Both the position numbers and the translations under genes were made by a program. The notes beneath the pieces were generated by a model. That model worked only from the letters and a program-made list of their open reading frames with translations. It was not told the DNA's origin and made no database searches. From Acidobacteriaceae bacterium (GTDB lineage Bacteria; Acidobacteriota; Terriglobia; Terriglobales; Acidobacteriaceae): a stretch of 64,000 bases of DNA. Below, in pieces: positions 60,254 to 64,000 of the stretch. How positions within the stretch are numbered: the stretch's first letter is position 1; every line of letters begins with the position of its first letter. The stretch lies in the NCBI GenBank assembly GCA_021323655.1, contig JAJPKO010000021.1, forward strand, positions 117,790 through 181,789. The letters are read 5' to 3'.

Positions 60254-61273
60254 ATGATCGTTGCCATGCAGGAACGGGCGACCGAAGAACAGATTCAGCA
60301 CATCACCGAGCGCATGATGGAGTTGGGCTTCAAGGTCCATCGCACCACAGGCGCCGTGCAGACCATCCTCGCCGGCGTCGGCACCCCCATCGTCTTCGAC
60401 GTAAAAGATTTCCAGGTCATGGACGGCGTCGCCGAAGCCTACCGCATCTCATCACCCTACAAACTCGCCGGACGTGGCTTCCGCCCCGAAGGCACTGTCA
60501 TCACCTTCAAAAATGGAGTCACCGTCGGCAATTCTGAAGCCGTCGTCATGGCCGGCCCCTGCTCCGTAGAAAACCGTGAGCAGATATTTACCGCCGCCGA
60601 ACAGGTCAAGGCCGCCGGCGCAAAGTTCCTTCGCGGCGGGGCCTTCAAGCCGCGCAGCTCGCCCTATTCCTTCCAGGGCCTCGGCCTCGAGGGCCTCAAA
60701 CTCCTGCGCGAAGTCGGTGACGCCACCGGGCTGCTCATCATCAGCGAAGTCATGGAAATCTCCCAGATCGAGCTGATGATGCCTTACGTGGACGTCTTCC
60801 AGGTCGGCGCACGCAACATGCAGAACTTCAACCTCCTGCGCGAGCTCGGTCTTGTCCGCAAGCCCGTCCTGCTCAAACGCGGCATCGCTGCTACCATTGA
60901 AGAACTGCTCCTGTCAGCGGAATACATTCTCTCAGGCGGCAATTACGAAGTCATGCTCTGCGAGCGCGGCATCCGCACCTTTGAGACATACACGCGCAAC
61001 ACCATGGACATCTCCGCCATCCCGGTCCTCAAAAAACTCTCGCACCTACCCGTCCTCGGCGACCCATCGCACGGTGTCGGCCTGCGCGACAAAGTCCCCG
61101 CCATGGCCCGCGCCGCCATCGCCGCCGGAGCAGACGGCCTCCTCATCGAGGTCCATCCCAATCCGGAAAAGGCCTTCTCCGACGGCGCGCAAACGCTCTT
61201 CCCCGAGCAGTTCACCAAGCTCATGCAGGAGCTTCGCCTCATCGCATCCGCTGTCGGGAGAAGCATCGCCTGA
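60254..61273 (+). CDS. aroF: 3-deoxy-7-phosphoheptulonate synthase (DAHP synthase with ferredoxin-like N-terminus)
   Basis: [60 protein letters not shown]. Confidence 0.96.
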   Translation: MIVAMQERATEEQIQHITERMMELGFKVHRTTGAVQTILAGVGTPIVFDVKDFQVMDGVAEAYRISSPYKLAGRGFRPEGTVITFKNGVTVGNSEAVVMAGPCSVENREQIFTAAEQVKAAGAKFLRGGAFKPRSSPYSFQGLGLEGLKLLREVGDATGLLIISEVMEISQIELMMPYVDVFQVGARNMQNFNLLRELGLVRKPVLLKRGIAATIEELLLSAEYILSGGNYEVMLCERGIRTFETYTRNTMDISAIPVLKKLSHLPVLGDPSHGVGLRDKVPAMARAAIAAGADGLLIEVHPNPEKAFSDGAQTLFPEQFTKLMQELRLIASAVGRSIA

Positions 61274-62163
61274 TGTCCATCGAACGGATTGCCATTCTCG
61301 GTACCGGACTCATCGGCGGCTCTGTCGGAATGGCCCTGCGCCAGAACGGCTTCACCGGTCCCATCCTCGGGTGGGACCGTGAAGTAGTCCAGGCCGCCAT
61401 CGCCCTCGGCCGCGAAGCAATTACGGAAATCGCCAGCGACCCCATCACCGCCGCCCAGCAGAGCGACCTCGTCTTGCTTAGTGGCCCCGTTTTCAGCATC
61501 CTCGAGTGGCTTGAAAATCTCGCGCCCATCCTGCGTTCGGAACAGCTCGTCACCGATGTTGGCAGCGTAAAGGGCATTCTGTGCGAGCGCGCCTCCGGCC
61601 TCTACAACCAGCCCGGCATGCCCGGCTTTCTCCCCGGACACCCCATGGCCGGAAAAGAAATCAGCGGCGCAGCCAACGCCGACGCCAGCATCTTTTACAA
61701 CGCCGTCTGGCTCTTTACTGAAGGCGCAAACAGTGCCGGCATGTCCCCCGAAGCACGCGCTAAAGCCATCGAGTGGCGCGATTGGGTCCACCGCATCGGC
61801 TGCCGTGCCATTGACCTCGACCCGAAACGCCACGACGAACTCTGCGCCTGGGTCAGTCATCTGCCGCAATTTGTCTCAACAGCCTTGAGCGCCTTGCTCG
61901 AAGAAAAATTCCGCGACGACGAAGACCTTCGTGCCATCGGCGGACGCGCCCTGCGCGAAATGACGCGCCTCGGCGCCAGCCCCTACTCCATGTGGCGCGA
62001 CATCGCCCACACCAACGAAGAAGCCATAGCCACCACCCTGCATGCGCTCGAGCAGCGCATCACCCACCTGCGCGAAAACCTGAAGACCCCGGAACTGCGC
62101 ACCGAATTCGACCTCGCCAACCGCTTCCGCCTCCCCAAGCAAGGCAAGCACAGTGCAAAATGA
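61273..62163 (+). CDS. tyrA: Prephenate dehydrogenase
   Basis: IAILGTGLIGGSVGMALRQNG, VTDVGSVKG, FLPGHPMAGKEISG, VSHLPQFVS. Confidence 0.93.
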   Translation: MSIERIAILGTGLIGGSVGMALRQNGFTGPILGWDREVVQAAIALGREAITEIASDPITAAQQSDLVLLSGPVFSILEWLENLAPILRSEQLVTDVGSVKGILCERASGLYNQPGMPGFLPGHPMAGKEISGAANADASIFYNAVWLFTEGANSAGMSPEARAKAIEWRDWVHRIGCRAIDLDPKRHDELCAWVSHLPQFVSTALSALLEEKFRDDEDLRAIGGRALREMTRLGASPYSMWRDIAHTNEEAIATTLHALEQRITHLRENLKTPELRTEFDLANRFRLPKQGKHSAK

Positions 62164-62269
62164 GAACGGCTGCGCCGCCCTCAGGGCCCTTGCAGTCGCG
62201 TCGAGGTTTGGATTTAGTTTGAAGGAGCCAATGACCGAAGCAAAGCGAAGGCACAAAGTCAGGTAGAAG

Positions 62270-62329
62270 CACCGGGCTTCAGCCCGGTGAAATATGTTCT
62301 ACTCCGAGAGGCTTTAGCCTCGGTCTTCG
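62270..62329 (+). terminator. Tandem hairpins at the end of the trp/aro gene run
   Basis: caccgggcttcagcccggtg (62270-62289) and ccgagaggctttagcctcgg (62304-62323) followed by a T-rich stretch. Confidence 0.55.
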
Positions 62330-62379
62330 TTTTTCCACACTATTTAATTTAGGTCCTGCAATCACCCTGCCCCAGTTCA

Positions 62380-62408
62380 TTGTCCTGCAATCAACGGTCG
62401 GCTATTAT
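62380..62408 (+). promoter_or_regulatory. Sigma70-like promoter upstream of TssD/Hcp-like gene, with 12-nt direct repeats
   Basis: TTGTCC - 17 nt - TATTAT; gtcctgcaatca occurs at 62353-62364 and 62382-62393. Confidence 0.5.
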
Positions 62409-62464
62409 TCTTTCTGCTCAATTCGGGCGACTTCGCAGTTCACTTATCTCCAGGAGAAACGCCT

Positions 62465-62878
62465 GTGGCCAGACCATCCAATACCACCATCACCATTGAT
62501 GGACAGAAGTTTAACGCCTTTTACGCAAATATCTCGCTTTCCACCATCACCGATACCGCCGGAATGCCCATGATGGGCTCGCTCAGTTGCAGCATTCAGG
62601 CCAGCGTAGACATGCACGACAACGTCAACATGCCCTTTTCCACCCTCAAAAACCTCTTCAATCTTGCCAACATCGTCACCCGCGACAAGATCAAGGACGT
62701 CAAAATCGAGTTCTGGCAGGATGAAAACCAGCAGGACGCCCTCTGCACCTATACCTTTAAAGGATGGATCAGTCACTGGAGCACGGGCAGCGGTGACGGC
62801 TCCAACCACATCCTCACGATTTCGATTCAGCCCGCCCTGGATGCACAGCACTTTGTAGACCTGCGTCTGGGGAACTGA
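62465..62878 (+). CDS. TssD/Hcp-like tube protein (putative contractile injection/T6SS component)
   Basis: 137 aa, GTG start with CAGGAG upstream; ITIDGQKFNAFYANISLSTITDTAGMPMMGSLSCSIQASVDMHD...DVKIEFWQDENQQDALCTYTFKGWISHWSTGSGDGSNHILTISIQPAL resembles TssD/Hcp beta-barrel proteins. Confidence 0.6.
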   Translation: MARPSNTTITIDGQKFNAFYANISLSTITDTAGMPMMGSLSCSIQASVDMHDNVNMPFSTLKNLFNLANIVTRDKIKDVKIEFWQDENQQDALCTYTFKGWISHWSTGSGDGSNHILTISIQPALDAQHFVDLRLGN

Positions 62879-62881
62879 GGC

Positions 62882-63916
62882 ATGTACGCACCATCCCTCG
62901 AAATCGAGCTGGATCCGGTTGGGCCTCTGTATCGCATCCATCAGGAAGACCGGATGCCGCAGATCACAGCTAGGGCAAAGATCCTCAATCCCCCCGACGA
63001 ACTGGCCGGCTGGGACAAACGCCCCTATCCGCCCGGATTGACCTATGAATGGGACATATCTCTCGTTATGCATCCTGCGAAGATACCCCACGCGCACGGC
63101 AGGACCACCACTCACCCGCAGATACGCGCCCGGACCTTCGGTCCTGAATTTGCCATCCCATTTACCAAAATCCGCGGCGGCGACCTGGGCATCTCCCTCA
63201 CCGTGGCAGGCACGGGCCTCAAAGTGCCCCTCCGGTCGAAAACACGCGGCCTGAAGGTCCTCGGCAATACTGCTGCGTTTACTGAGCAGACGCTCTACGC
63301 CGCCGGTGCATCCGAACTCATGGTGAAGATCATCCGCCACGAAAGCACCATGCGCCAGTTTCGCGACTCCGGCCCCTGGGCAGGATATCCGCTCTTCAGC
63401 CAGGACAACCTCGGCGGCGTAGGCCTTACTCAACTCACCAACCCCCACCCCAACGACGACGAGGTCTGGAGTTGGAGGGCTAATCTGGCCAAAGGCATGA
63501 GAGTACTGCGGGAAAAACGTGACTTGGCAAAAGCATATCTAACTAGCTATCAGAGTAGTGCGCAATTTCAGTCATATGTAGGCAAATATAACGAGACGAG
63601 AATTAGAAATGCTCTCAAAGAAGGCATTCCAATTCCTGCATCTCTTAAGATAGGCCTCCCGCAACCTACAGAGGAACAGCTAGAACGTGAAACGGTTCGA
63701 GGGTATAACGGCTGGGCTGGCGGAATTCACGAATACACAGCGAAGGTATCCGGTTCCGATTCAGTGCTCGTTGTACGTGAATCTCCTGGATCAAATATAG
63801 CTATAGCATCTTGGCACGAGATAACTGGAGAGGAACGGGAACAGTTATGGATTGCCCGAAAGCAGCTTGACCAGAATGGCCATCAACATACCTCTAGCAG
63901 CCCGTGGTGTAAGTAG
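62882..63916 (+). CDS. Lysozyme/SLT-like putative peptidoglycan hydrolase, possible secreted effector
   Basis: 344 aa, 3 nt after the TssD-like stop; IIRHESTMRQF...YPLFSQDNLGGVGLTQLTNPHPNDDEVWSWRANLAKGMRVLREK resembles SLT-type catalytic Glu plus G-[VL]-x-Q-L motif; novel N-terminal region. Confidence 0.6.
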   Translation: MYAPSLEIELDPVGPLYRIHQEDRMPQITARAKILNPPDELAGWDKRPYPPGLTYEWDISLVMHPAKIPHAHGRTTTHPQIRARTFGPEFAIPFTKIRGGDLGISLTVAGTGLKVPLRSKTRGLKVLGNTAAFTEQTLYAAGASELMVKIIRHESTMRQFRDSGPWAGYPLFSQDNLGGVGLTQLTNPHPNDDEVWSWRANLAKGMRVLREKRDLAKAYLTSYQSSAQFQSYVGKYNETRIRNALKEGIPIPASLKIGLPQPTEEQLERETVRGYNGWAGGIHEYTAKVSGSDSVLVVRESPGSNIAIASWHEITGEEREQLWIARKQLDQNGHQHTSSSPWCK

Positions 63917-64000
63917 CGATTTCCAGCACGGCTCTGAACTGTGCGAGGGCATCGCATTCGCGAGCCGGATTCCCTGACGCCGCGCATGCGGTCTTCCTGA

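Noticed and set aside
62444-63448. 334-aa minus-strand ORF opposite the TssD-like/lysozyme-like genes
   Set aside because: The plus-strand genes have RBS, promoter and recognisable motifs; the minus ORF does not.

Overview
This 64 kb window looks like a chromosomal segment of an Acidobacteriaceae-type bacterium. The taxonomic call is an inference from gene content, GC-rich codon usage and dispersed palindromic repeats. Most of it is housekeeping: a partial nhaA; dnaE-accA; ino1 and dedA; nth; wcaJ-like transferase with hemD; mutS-nagZ; ccsA/hemX-hemA-hemC; a large GH18-like/NodB/GT2 fusion; a tesA-LolD-FtsX locus; an osmoprotectant ABC transporter; gap-ridA-pgk-tpiA; and trpC-F-B-A plus chorismate mutase-DAHP synthase-tyrA. 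No tRNA, rRNA or CRISPR array was recognised. Main places for a second look: (i) a TssD/Hcp-like tube-protein gene followed by a lysozyme/SLT-like protein whose 3' half changes abruptly in base composition (62.3-63.9 kb), with a good promoter; (ii) a ~640 bp minus-strand region (1.57-2.2 kb) holding several tiny ORFs with strong Shine-Dalgarno sequences and three hairpins, including a 13-bp stem with a UUCG loop upstream of a GNAT/FemAB-like gene; (iii) an overlapping nucleotidyltransferase-metallophosphoesterase pair next to it; (iv) two decayed VapC/PIN toxin relics, one an N-terminal stub interrupted by a palindromic repeat, the other a C-terminal piece; (v) a dispersed palindromic repeat family with compensatory stem changes. 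All functional calls are from reading the protein sequences; no database search was run.
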